Below the pieces are notes generated by a model, which made no database searches, was not told the DNA's origin, and saw only the letters and a program-made list of their open reading frames with translations. From Acanthaster planci (lineage: Eukaryota; Echinodermata; Asteroidea; Valvatida; Acanthasteridae), in the NCBI RefSeq assembly GCF_001949145.1, contig NW_019091492.1:704387-768386 (forward strand): a DNA stretch of 64,000 nucleotides, read 5' to 3'. Below are positions 38,801 to 50,800 of this stretch, one piece after another (within the stretch, counting starts at the first letter, position 1; each line of letters starts with the position of its first letter). A program made the position numbers and the translations under genes.

Positions 38801-41800
38801 GGCCCTGGGGGACCCAGGACTTTCGAAAATGTAGCGGGGACCTACCCGGATATGTCCAAAAATCAAGTGCCCCGCCTGAATGATAGCGGGGACTTGCCCG
38901 GGGTTGTACAATGGCTGCCCTGCGACAATAGCAGGGACTTGGCGGGGTTGTACAATTTGTTAAACCGTCTATCGGTAAAATTTTATAGCACTGCGCTTCG
39001 ATATAAAATGCAAAGTGTTTCCCCTACCCTGACAGATGAAAACCTGACAAAGATGACACCTCATTTTGGGATCAGTGCGTGCAAAATACAGACGTTTCTT
39101 TTTTTACAAACACTGTCGCCACTTTCTATGGACTGCTAAATGATTAAAACATGTGTAATTTGATCTTTCAACCAAGTAGCACTGGTCACGTGTCTTTTGT
39201 TTTGGCGATACATTTAAATCATTGGTTATCTTCTCGATCAATCTTCAATAAACTAATGAAGTGTGATAATTGTTAATTGTCTCATGTGCTGGCACTGGCC
39301 ATGGCCACATGTACATAACGAGCGTTTCAATTGGTCTCCACACAGCACGTAACAAATTTTGCTATTGGATGAATTTCCATAATTATTTCTGAGACATCCG
39401 CAAAGAAAGATTGTAGCGATTTGGGTCGTCGGCTCCTGATTCCGGTGCTTCAGATATGCGGACGAATGTTTTGCCAAAGTTTGGGATAATTATAGCAGCT
39501 GCCCCTTGCTTTGCTTTATTTCGGTGGCATTTTACCTGCGCTTACGGCGACCGACTCGATGTCATCTTAGCAATGACCCAGAAGAGTAGGGGACTTTTAG
39601 AAATTAATGAAAGCTATTAGTTGTTTATCTTTAGCAGTACGGTTGTTGCAACACAACCACCCCCCATGCTGGGGCAGGGATGGTGCGGGGATTGGTCACA
39701 ACTTGAATGCCCAGCCGGGGAATACAAAAAACGACTTGGCCGGGACTATCACGATGGCCCTGTTTTATCAGCCCCGCTAAGTCCCCGCTAGTCCTGGGTC
39801 CCCCGGGGCTGGAATTACAATTGACAGGTGCATAACTTGACTAGTCTCCTCGCTCGCCCGACAGTCCATTTCGCCATTGCAGGGGCTCTGAATTTACTGC
39901 GCATGTGCATCCTTTCTTTTTGGTATTTTAAAACGTATTGCACGTCCACTGCAGATTGTATTCATCATCCCTTCCTGCACTCACAATACTACTTCGACCA
40001 GTGCATTTTCGTATAGAACACCGGGCACATTACCCGCCAGAGACTTTTTTCTTTCCTGTGGCATACTTGCTGTTCTTGACAAGCGAACATTGTTCTCATG
40101 CTCGAACCACACGAACACGCAACAGGATCACACACCATCCTCCAGCCACTACAGGGTTTTTCACAAACTCACTTCTGCTGTTCACAAACAGCCGAGAACG
40201 TCACGGTAGCGCCTGAACTCGACCCGTTCTGGGAGAGAGGTCGGCCAGGCGCAGCCACGTGCATCCATGGAATTCCATAGGCTCGCCCACAGGCACTAGG
40301 CCTGCCCACATGCGCTATCACGTTTGTGTGTTGCGATGCGGGATTCATCAAACACACGCGCACAACTCAAAAGACTTTGATCACCAGCCCTTGTGTTTTA
40401 ATACATTCAATTTTTGGACTCGTCTGCTACTGTCAACCCAACGAGATTCAAGGGGCTTGTCATAAATCAACATCTGCTGGTTTGAAAAAAAACCATGCAC
40501 TCCTTATATTTTTAAGGAGCACTTTTTTTTGCTCTCCTTGGAAAACATTAAGGAGCGCAGAGGAGCGCGAGCGTTAAAATGAAGCCCTGAAAGAGGGTCA
40601 AACTTTTCATTTAGTATTTCATGACAGTATTTCTCAGTTGATGTTGTGACATTGTCTAATACTCTGTGAATTATTCATTTAATTTTCTATTGAAGGCCAG
40701 TCACTGATGGTGACATAAGAAGAGAGTTCTTCCTATAAAGTGAACCGGTGGCGTAAACTAGGTCTATATGTCTGGGGGGCACCCAAGGTCCCACACATTT
40801 TATTTCAAGGGGGTACCACAACAAAATAAGCTGTGGCTACATTTCAACGGAGATTATTCACAGATTACAAAGGGGGGAGGGGGCATGGCACCTGGAGGAA
40901 GGGGGCACGGGCATCTGCTGGGGGCACATACCCCCAGAAGATACCTCCCAGTAGTTACGCCACTGAAGTGGATATTGTGTACTTTCCATCTACAGATTAT
41001 TGGTATGCCTACCTTTCTTTTCCTCTACTTGCTGGTCGACGTTGTTCAACTCCGTGTTGCTGCTATGCTGGGAGTCGTCATCACCCCCGAGAGCAAAGCT
41101 GATCTTTCGCTCGCTCGTTCCTGCTCCGCACACACCGATCAAGAGAGCACACCAAGACCAAGTGATTGGGGTACACGGTAATAAACACTGACAACACACT
41201 AAAACACATACAGAATCAGAAGTGGCCTCGATCATGTCTAACTGGCCATCTCACACAAGAAGGAGGCTTTTGAGGATAATGCTGCTATAATCGAGACAAA
41301 AAGGGAAAAAACTTGATTGTTAGGTATTAGCACTACCAGAGAGCCCCAAGATATTAAACCACATACTGTCAACCATTTTTATGAGGGGGCAGGCATGTCA
41401 AAATTTGTGGGAAATACATCATGGATATTTGCTTCAATTATTTTTTCAATGTGGAAATTTTTACTCATGAAGGTTGTTTGATGTATGTGCAACTTTTCCT
41501 CTAATTCAATCATTACAGTGAAGATACTGACCTCTTTTTTTCTGACCTCAGCAAAACGTGAACTGGCCACTTACAATTTAAGTATAATACGATGCACAGT
41601 ATGTCATGGTTTTGATAGGAAGAACTGCACAATAAGTCAATTGGGCCATTTCCATGAAGCAACGTCATTTCAGCTGAGGGCACCTAATGTCGCACCGGCT
41701 TGAAAATAGTCGGTGAATGTGAGTCAAGAAATGACCAGGCTAATTGGTCTGGTCTCCTGCTTGCAGATTAATTATTCAAAATGACTATGACATGCTCCAC

Positions 41801-44800
41801 TTGGTGCACGTACAGTAGGAATTCAAGTCTGGTCCCAAGAGGCTGTTTTTTTTAAGGGGGGGAAGAAGGAAGTCAGAGTTAGCCAGTGCTTCTTTGACTA
41901 CTAATTTCATATTTCCTTAATGCACAAGCTTTGCGCTCCCATGAAATTTGTATTTCCATCCAATGAACTAATTAGTCCTATTCACAAGTCAGCAATTTGG
42001 AACTGAATGCGAGTTTAAATTTTTTATTTTGGCACCTGAGAATGAAATAAAAGCACTGAAATAAATAAAACTTCTCCACAAATTAATGTCAGATAATTAT
42101 GCAGATGAAAAAGTTAATATTTGTAATTAAATACTAAGCTTTTTGCCATATTTCAAAATTAAAGTGATGCACAGAACCCAAAATAGTCTGGCACCATCCC
42201 CATTAACAGATAATGTCGAATTAGATTCTTGAAACACAATCAAAATGTCTGTTGTGAAAGTTTTAGTTAGGTTCCACTATTAAACAAGCAGTCTTGCCAT
42301 CACTACTGGGGAAGAGTCTAAGAGCTAATCCTGAAGGTACTACTGCACTGTACTTCAAACCATCCATGATCCAGTCACAAGTAAAGTATGGAATGTGTTA
42401 AACAGCTGGCTACGAGTTAACACTGTAGCATGTGCATCATGCACAAGGGAGATACCTACTTAAATTTCCCTCACACAATGAACAATAACTGAAGTGAATC
42501 TATTCTACATTGAAGACACCTATTCTCTTGCAAGATGCAAAAGTACGACTTAAATATCCTTCTGCAAAATTCACTTTTGGGGCCGAAATCTTTTCATGAA
42601 CATTTTAAAAGGGGTACAAACAACATGACATCCACTTACATAATTACTGTAGCATAATTACCATAGCCTAATATTCAAAGCAAAGCGCAGAGGGAATTAA
42701 ACATTTAATGGCCTAGGAATGGTTAAAACTACGTACACTGTTAATTTTGACATGCTTGTCTCTTCTTGAAAATAGTGAGGACACATGTGGCAGGTCTGAG
42801 TAAACAGACATGGATTGAGTGTGGGCAGGCTGACACTCGACTGTGGGATTGGTACAGACACACTCAAAAGTCATGATTACAGACTGGACTGAGTACATTA
42901 ACATTGAGCAACGTACACTCAACAAATTCAGAATCATACCTCAGTGGCTCACAAATTGCTAGAGAACTCCATCTCACAGAGGCAACAATACTGGATGGTG
43001 TAATTCATCCACGCAGTCTTTCAACTGACAAAATTACTCCTTGTATGTCCGCAGAGAGAGACAAGAAAAAGCTCGGACAAATATGCTGACTTGTTTCTTT
43101 GAACTGACCATGGCTGGCCATTGACAAACACTTTGTATCTGTGGCATGGCAGAGCAGAACCTACCAGTTTCTGCACCAGCTGGAGAGAAGAGGACTGGAA
43201 AGAGCTAATGCCATGTCATTTGGGTACTTACCGGACGGGCTGTCTACCACAGTGCTGGGTGCGCTGTGCCGAGGCGGGGGTGGACTGGAGGTGACACTGG
43301 AGCCTGCACTGGCCTGGCGCTGGACAGCCGTCATGTTGGGTGCAGAGGAGGACGGCAACTCCAGGAACTCGGAGTCGCGAGTTGGGGCACGGCCAAAGCC
43401 CCCCCGGTCCACCTTCCGGGGCTTGGGCAGGCTCTGGTAGGTCTCCCGCAGGAAGGCGGTGATCTCGCACAGCAGCTGGCAAGCCACCATCTTCAGGGCA
43501 TGGGGGCAGGCCGTGCCACTTGGATTCACAGTGGCTGCACGACAAGTTAAAAAAATGTACGTTTTAGTGCATGTTACTATGTCACAGTGGAATGCTTTTT
43601 AAGACTGTGTGGGTATAAACAATTTAATTCCTTTTATAGCATAGCAGAAGCAAAAGTATTTTGATGTACTAGATACGTTCCCATATGACAAGAAAAATCT
43701 GTGTCCCATTATACCATCCATAACAGACCTGCCCAGTGAGACCTGCTCATCTCAGCAAGACCTACCCATCCCAGTGAGACCTGCTCATCTCAGCAAGACC
43801 TACCCATCCCAGTGAGACCTGCTCATCTCAGCAAGACCTACCCATCCCAGTGAGACCTGCTCATCTCAGCAAGACCTACCCATCCCAGTGAGACCTGCTC
43901 ATCTCAGCAAGACCTACCCATCCCAGCGAGACCTGCCCATCTCAGCAAGACCTGCCCATCCCAGCAAGACCTGCCCATCTCAGCAAGACCTGCCAATCCC
44001 AGCGAGACCTGCCCATCCCAGCGAGACCTACTCATCTCATCTGGACCTGCCCATCCCAGCAAGAGTTGCTCATCACAGCATGGCCTTCCCATCCAAGCAA
44101 GACCTGCCCATCCCATCATGACATGATTCCAGTCAACACTGCCCTACCTTCATCAAGGAAGTCCTCCTGATCGTCTTGCTGTCGGAGTCTCCTTTTGATG
44201 CTCTCGTCCTTCACCTTGCCAATGACCACGGTGACATCTTTGGCCTCCTGACGTTCAATTTCCTCCAGACGGGCACCAATGGCCTGCAAGGGAATTGGAA
44301 TATCCATTGTTGGGCCATCTCCATAGTTGTAATGACTCATTGAGTTTGTGACTCAATCCTAGTTCAACTCGAGTAAAGGGGCCCAACAAGCAACACAGCA
44401 TCATCCCCCCCAAAAAACAAAATTTAATGTCATGGTTTTTTGAAGGGAAAAAAAAAGGAAAGTTTGTGTCCGTATAAGCCTCATCATTGGTGGATTATGC
44501 AAGAAATGAACAACTTTGTTCCAGAAGGTAATAATAAACTTGTTTGGCTGTGAGAAAACTGCAAAACTTTTTGTACTGATGAAGAAAACGCAAAAACCTT
44601 TTCAAAATGGCAAGCGAACGCAATTCAATGACTGTTTGATGACTGCTGTTATATTGGAAAGGAACAGCTGTCGTAAAACCTGTTTTTGTCCTCGTCCAAG
44701 AAATTTAATATTATTAAAATGTGGCACATCTACGCATCTTTTCGTGAAATCAAAGGCAGGCATATTGCTCAGCTAAAGCATAAATTTGTGGCGCAAGGCT

Positions 44801-47800
44801 TACGCATATCTCAAAGTTACACCACGTTTCATGAAATCGGCTGCTGGTGTAATAACTGTCACTGTTATACACATTTAAGAATGCTCAAATGATACAGTCT
44901 GTGTAGGAATAAACTGCAGAATTCTTGTGCAAAAAGGAAAGTGTAATTAGAAACCCAGAAGTTCTAGACACTACTACCACACCTCATATGTATTGACAAT
45001 TGAGAAGAATGTTCACTGTTTCCTTCACTATCAAGTGCCAGTCATTCATACGAGGATTGATCAAGTTAAATACATATATGTAGTGAACTGTTCCCTGGGT
45101 AAACTTTATGCATTTTATGAAGCTATTGTACTTTATGAAGCTATCTTGGAACTGTCGCCTGGGTGAAGTGCACCTGTACGAGCACCGTGATGTAATTGTA
45201 TACTGAAGCTTAGTTTAAAGTGTCTAATTTGCAGCAACAATTTGTGCCAATCCCTCCAGGTGGCTCCGGTCATAACAGCATACCTCGGCCCACAGGTAGA
45301 ACATCTTGGAGGCCATGCGCTGCATGGAGGCATTCTTCCGGTAGCAGGACCCCATGTTGCGAGTGCTCATGACGTTGCTGGACACCCGGCCACGCTGGTA
45401 ACTGCGGCCGCTCTTCATCCACTCGGGCCAATCACCATGGTTACAGCGGTAGACAAAATGGCAGCACTCCAGGAGCAATGCTGCCCGGGCCACCACAGGG
45501 GCATTCTGGAGGTCAAGAGACAAAGATTCTTTTTTTTTTTTTGTATTGTTGGGCTTTTTTATATTTTTGATTTTTGTAGAAGATTTCTACAAAAAAGATA
45601 AAATGTATGTACGATAAAACCAAAGTTTCTATCATCACTGTTCACTATTCAGCTGAGTGTAACATGGCTGCAATTTCAATCCCACCTACTAGGGCAATGT
45701 AGTGGTACAAAGTTATAACTTTAGGGAAACTATGTGCTTGGACAAGGAGAATGGCCCCAGCCACAGGGAGGGACATCATCATAAATGTCCACTGCCATTC
45801 ATACCTACCTTTAGAGTCAGCAAGTCACAATAAATTTTAAAAATTGAAATTTTCAACAATTTTGTTCACCAATTTTGACTTCAATTTCTTCAAACATCTC
45901 TGAAGCCATATGATGATGTGTGCCCCTCATGAGTAGTCATAAAGAATACTTTTGTGGATTTTCGAGTAAACATAGTTTGTACTGTATGAGGTGGTGTGAA
46001 ACACACTGAACTAGTATGGTGTGAATTGGGGACTCTAAGGATGCATTCGCATGGGTTACTCGTGTTGACTCCCGAGTGCAGAAAAATGTTGTAAGCACAT
46101 TACTCTTGCATCAAGAGTATACTCTCACTGACCCGAGTCATACTCCTGCCGTTTGTGCGCTCGGGCATATACTAATGTTAATATGAGTAGTAAAATGATT
46201 GCGGTTGCACAATGTATCAATCTCTTTCTTGAGAATATGTGGTTCTGAGAAGAACCAAGGAATAACTAAATTAATATGAGTAGCACACTCAAATGCACCC
46301 TAAAAGTGTGGACACAGTGGTAGTTATTGCATGAACACAAGTAAAGACTGCGCATGGGAATGAGATTTTACAGAAGTCTAAATTTCATGCGACACCAGAA
46401 AAGTGTTTTCATCAGCCATATGGTGCTTTACCAACCACACAACAGACTCTCCACTAATACAAATGGCTATAGATGTTTATGAATAATGAATAACAATGAC
46501 TGCATTTATACAGCACCAAATTTCCAGGGGAATACAAGGTGCTTATTATGACTATCTTTGCTCACCAGGCCACAAATATTCTTAAAAACCATCCAAGCTC
46601 CCTGGAAATGTACAGCTCCATGCTGCCATTTCTGGCACAAAGGTCTAATCAAACACAACAACCATCTCTACTCTCACAGGTTGAGGTACACATTTAAACC
46701 TGGAAGGAGAGGGCCCAGTGACTTGCCCAAGGTCACAACAGGTAATTAGCTGCTGGATTAGAGCCCCCAATCCCATGTTCATGAATCTCAAACCCTAACC
46801 ATTAGGTCATATGTCTATACAGCCAATGGGTGCTATCATCAGTGGTATGTGCCTGCAAGTAACACATTTAATTATGAACAAGATTGTGGTATCAAATGAC
46901 CTTTTGCAAACTGTATTTACATTTTTCTCCAAATAATTCTGCTTCAATTTGTTTTTGTTGCTCAAATACGATGGAAATATTTTCAGGGATACAACATGAA
47001 GACAACATGGTTTAATTTATTTTTTTAAAAATGTCAAGTAAAAAATGAATTACGTTTTCATAGACATATATACTTTGGAAAAGCAACTAGACAGATGATT
47101 ATTTTTTTTAATGGTTAATTTATTCCTATCATTTTTCTTACGTCAGTGACATACAGTATGAACATAATGCAATGGATCAGAATCAATGACTGGGGGGAAT
47201 TTTCAAACATGCACTGTCCCAGAAACATCCCATCAAGCCATGCCCAGTACACATACCTAACTACTATGCAGTACATCTCCTGAACACCCAAATGTAGATT
47301 GCAGTACCATTGGTACCATTTACATGAAACAAAGTCTCATGGACATGAAGGGTTTTCCATCAGTTTCCTCAGAACATCGCGAGAAAAGAAAGGTGTTGCA
47401 CATCACCAACAATCCATCCTGTTTTCTCTTTAAACAATGTAATCTTTTCCTTCCAATGCTCTCAATAAACACTGTGTAATAACCTTACAAATTTCAATGA
47501 ATCTTTGATGCATTCAACTCTACGTGTATTCCCAATCATTACGCATAAACACTCATGAGCTGGGTCCACAATGAATGCCCTGTATCCTTTGGTTTTATTT
47601 CCATGCATGCCTAAAGCCCTGGGCTATCCTCAGATGTACAGTTTCGAAGAAACCCAGCATTGATAGCATATTAATTAGGTCACTGCCAATTTAAAGGTTC
47701 TTCCAACATCATTTGGAGCAGACATTACTTGGATCATATCACTATGGCGACAATCCTTTAATATATGTAACCAACCATCTTTATTTTGAGTTGCTAGTTA

Positions 47801-50800
47801 GTGACTGATCACCGACCTTGGAAGCTGATTAGGTTTTCACTGCAACATGAATACGGAGGGATTCAATGAAGATCAACAGCATGCACAACCAAGTCTATGG
47901 AAGTGTGGAAGGTACCATGTACTGACTCAAATAGGAAGCAGTGAGAATTTATCTGAGCCTGTTCCCCTTTACTTGCATCATTCATTGTTGTAACAAAACT
48001 TTGCAAATACAATGTTTACAGTTCAAATATGTCTAACCAAAGTCAAAAGCCGTCACTGTTCAGCAGTTGGATTTATATTCATTTTTAAGTACAAAGATCA
48101 ATTCTTTGTAAATATATTTTTTCTGTTGAGGACAAGGTAAGTCAATGTACGCAGATCTCAAACTTTTTACCCTAAGCTTGTTTGACTTGTTTTACAAATA
48201 TTTTCCTAGGTTAAACTTAAAGTCATTTTTGAATTTTTGTATTTTTCTGCTTCTTCGTCCCTGGGCTTATGAAGAATCATTACATTAAAAGACCATGCTC
48301 TGTTGCACATATAGCCCAGGTGAAATAACCTTGCGAGGAAATTAACTTATGGCCTTGCTCGATAGTAGCTCTAACTTTAAAAGACAGCCTCAGTGCCTAG
48401 TAGTATTGTTCCTGTGGGAAAGTGTCTCTCCCTCTTATAGGGCACTGTAGCTGAGACATGTGATGTGATGTACATTCACCATGTTGTAGGCAAAGACTGC
48501 AGTGTCTCCCACAATATTTTGACAGGCCTTGGAAGCTTTTAATATATTGAGATTTAATACAGAGCCGGCATCTAGTGCTGGATCAACACAGCAGTGACAA
48601 ACTGTACATGGCACAAGAAGTGATCATAATGCAATTTGATAAAAGAATTCACGGTTACTGTGAAAACAAGCCTCAATCATTTACAAACATGGATGACGTT
48701 ATGGTTTCTACACTGGTGGGTGATCTTGGAGAGGCCTTGGTCATGTGGTACTTTAACATCTTTCAATCACACCCTATCAGGCCCATTCATAACAAGGGAT
48801 CAGCCAAAATGTGTGTATTGATTCTACAACAACAAAAAGGCTACTATACTCTCTTGAAATTTTGCTAACTTTAAGCAACTCAGCCAACACTGCCCACTAA
48901 TTCCCAACACCTCATTTAAGTTTCATGGAGACTCAGAGGAACTCAACTACAACACTGGCTTACCAATAACCCAAAAAGCTGCCATTAGAACTTTATCAAC
49001 CTGTTGTTCTTTGCGCCTCTTTATTTACAAGGGCTTACCATCCTCACTTGCAGGTGGAAGGCAGTTACACAGAATGCAGTAAAAGCATGGTCAAGCTAAT
49101 GGCATGTGATGGTGCCTCAGGCAGCCATTAAACAACTCCATTGACCATGGAGCACAGCAAAAGATCAAAAGTATTTATTTTATGCGGAGGGAAGAAAACC
49201 AGAGAACCCGGAGAAACACCCTTGTAGCAGGAAAGAACCAAACAAAGAAACAAACAGTACTCCAAACATGACCCAGGTTTGGAACTGAACTGAGGACCAC
49301 AGCCGTGAGTTGTGAGTGCTCTTCACATTGGCCATTAATGCCATGTCATCCCTTAGCCTTGGATAATGAATGTGTATTGCCTTATCACCCTGAGGCATGT
49401 TAACCGCTTGCTGCCAGGTGGATTTTTCTTGAGCAAGACAAGATGCCGGGTCCTTTTCAAGATTTTTCATTTTCAAAATTCTTCCAAAATTCATCACTTC
49501 ATTTATACCCACATGAAGGACTCATTGGGCATTACTCTAAAGTTGCTGACAGGTAACCTTCATTGACTCCTGAATATTTCAGCCAGGCCTGCAGCCTTGG
49601 AAAAAGAGCCCAGATTGTGTGGCGTTACGTAAGACTCTTTTGTTCCTGAAACCGCCATAGTGCACTGCTGACTTCTTTTCAATAGGGGCCAGATTAGCGT
49701 GCAGCGGTGCTGTGTGGCTCATTGCTACGGTGGTGGAGAGCTTCTGTCCCCGGTGTTAATGCCTTTTGTTATAAGGCCCAACTCTTTTGTCCCAGTTCCG
49801 GGCTCCCTGGCTCTGCACATAAAGCCTTTGTACTCAAAAACGGGTCGCCCGGCAGGGAGTGGTTAATAGCATAATCCACGCGCTGGTGTGGGCCATACAC
49901 ATTTGCCTTCACTATTAAAACACTCAGGTTGTGTGATACAGACAATATGACTCCTACCTTGGAGGTGGTGTGCATGGGATGCACACCAGAATGGCCAATG
50001 ACACATATTTAAAGGAGATTTTTTTTTAATCTCATTCTCGCATTTGTCATGTTTGTTGTTTAATCAGAAATCTGGCAGACTGTTGTTCAACAGGGTAATT
50101 CCAGAAATTAGGGGTCTATATTTTTTCATGTTCCTGTCACATCTGACATGATTTTGTAAGTTCAGAACACATTTTCTAATTTCCAAGAGTGATGAATTAA
50201 TGCAAACTATCTACCAAACAATTAGTAATAGTTTAAAATTAATTCCGTTGATATTTCCATGTCAAATAGCAAAGGTCAGATGTAATAGGTACACACAAAT
50301 GTCACACTTTTGGACCCCTGATTTCTAGAATGACCCAATAATCAGTATGGGACCCCCAACAATGACGCTCCATTTGCAACATACATGCTGCACTATTGAG
50401 CATGCCCTGCTCTGCAGCCAAGGCTCACCAGATCCAGAGAGGCTGCCAGGAACTCGGCATCTGGCACTGTGCCAGGATTGCAGCAGTCCATCAGCAGATT
50501 CAGCCTCTTCATCCCAGCGGCGATGACCACTCGGTCCACTGGCTTCTTCTCCTTCTCCGTCCCCATGTCCAGGGAGTCTGACGCCATCTCTTCCTCGTCC
50601 TCCATTGATCTTGGTGTCTCGCAGTCTGCAGATGTAAAGAAAGTTTAAAAACATGCAGTTTTACCGAATGGGTACAATCAGTTATCCCCCAGCATGAGTT
50701 GAACACACAATAACTTAGCACACCTGTCTCACAATGTCAGGAGGTTGAAAGCAGAGTGATGTATGGAACAAAGATGAAAGGGAAAAAAGGAATGAAAAAT

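Larger units (their letters stand above)
38563..40589. mobile_element. hAT-like non-autonomous element, 2 kb, interrupted
   Basis: Exact 16-bp terminal inverted repeats: CAGGGCTTCATTTTAA at the left, its complement at the right. The direct repeat AAAGAG stands immediately outside both ends. CAGGG ends suggest a hAT-type element, although hAT target duplications are usually 8 bp. Subterminal sequences on both sides contain several CTCTCCTTAA/CGCTCCT words. There is no transposase. The middle half is a second element inserted at 38,779. Confidence 0.82.
37143..41012 (-). other. Intron 11-12, rich in DNA transposon remnants
   Basis: About 3.9 kb. More than half is a 2-kb hAT-like element with another element inside it, plus a small hAT-like MITE next to exon 11. 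37.15-38.55 kb shows nothing recognised. Confidence 0.75.
45506..50428 (-). other. Intron 7-8
   Basis: About 4.9 kb. It carries a T-rich tract next to exon 8 (45,531 on), a SINE-like copy (46.5-46.8 kb), a second SINE-related copy (49.17-49.36 kb), a TTAA MITE (49.4-49.87 kb) and a dispersed repeat shared with 4.76 kb (50.09-50.17 kb). 46.85-49.1 kb shows nothing recognisable. Confidence 0.7.

Noticed and set aside
38852-39139. 95-codon frame inside the nested element as a transposase
   Set aside because: Too short and without any transposase motif; the element is non-autonomous.
43888-44121. Open frames on both strands with 19-residue repeats (RPAHPS-type)
   Set aside because: They are produced by the 19-bp minisatellite; both strands are open and there is no other gene signal.
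43728-44122. Possible CRISPR array
   Set aside because: Units follow each other without spacers, and the context is an animal intron.
45242-45601. Plus-strand 119-codon frame
   Set aside because: Antisense shadow of exon 8, with a poly-T-encoded Phe run at its end.
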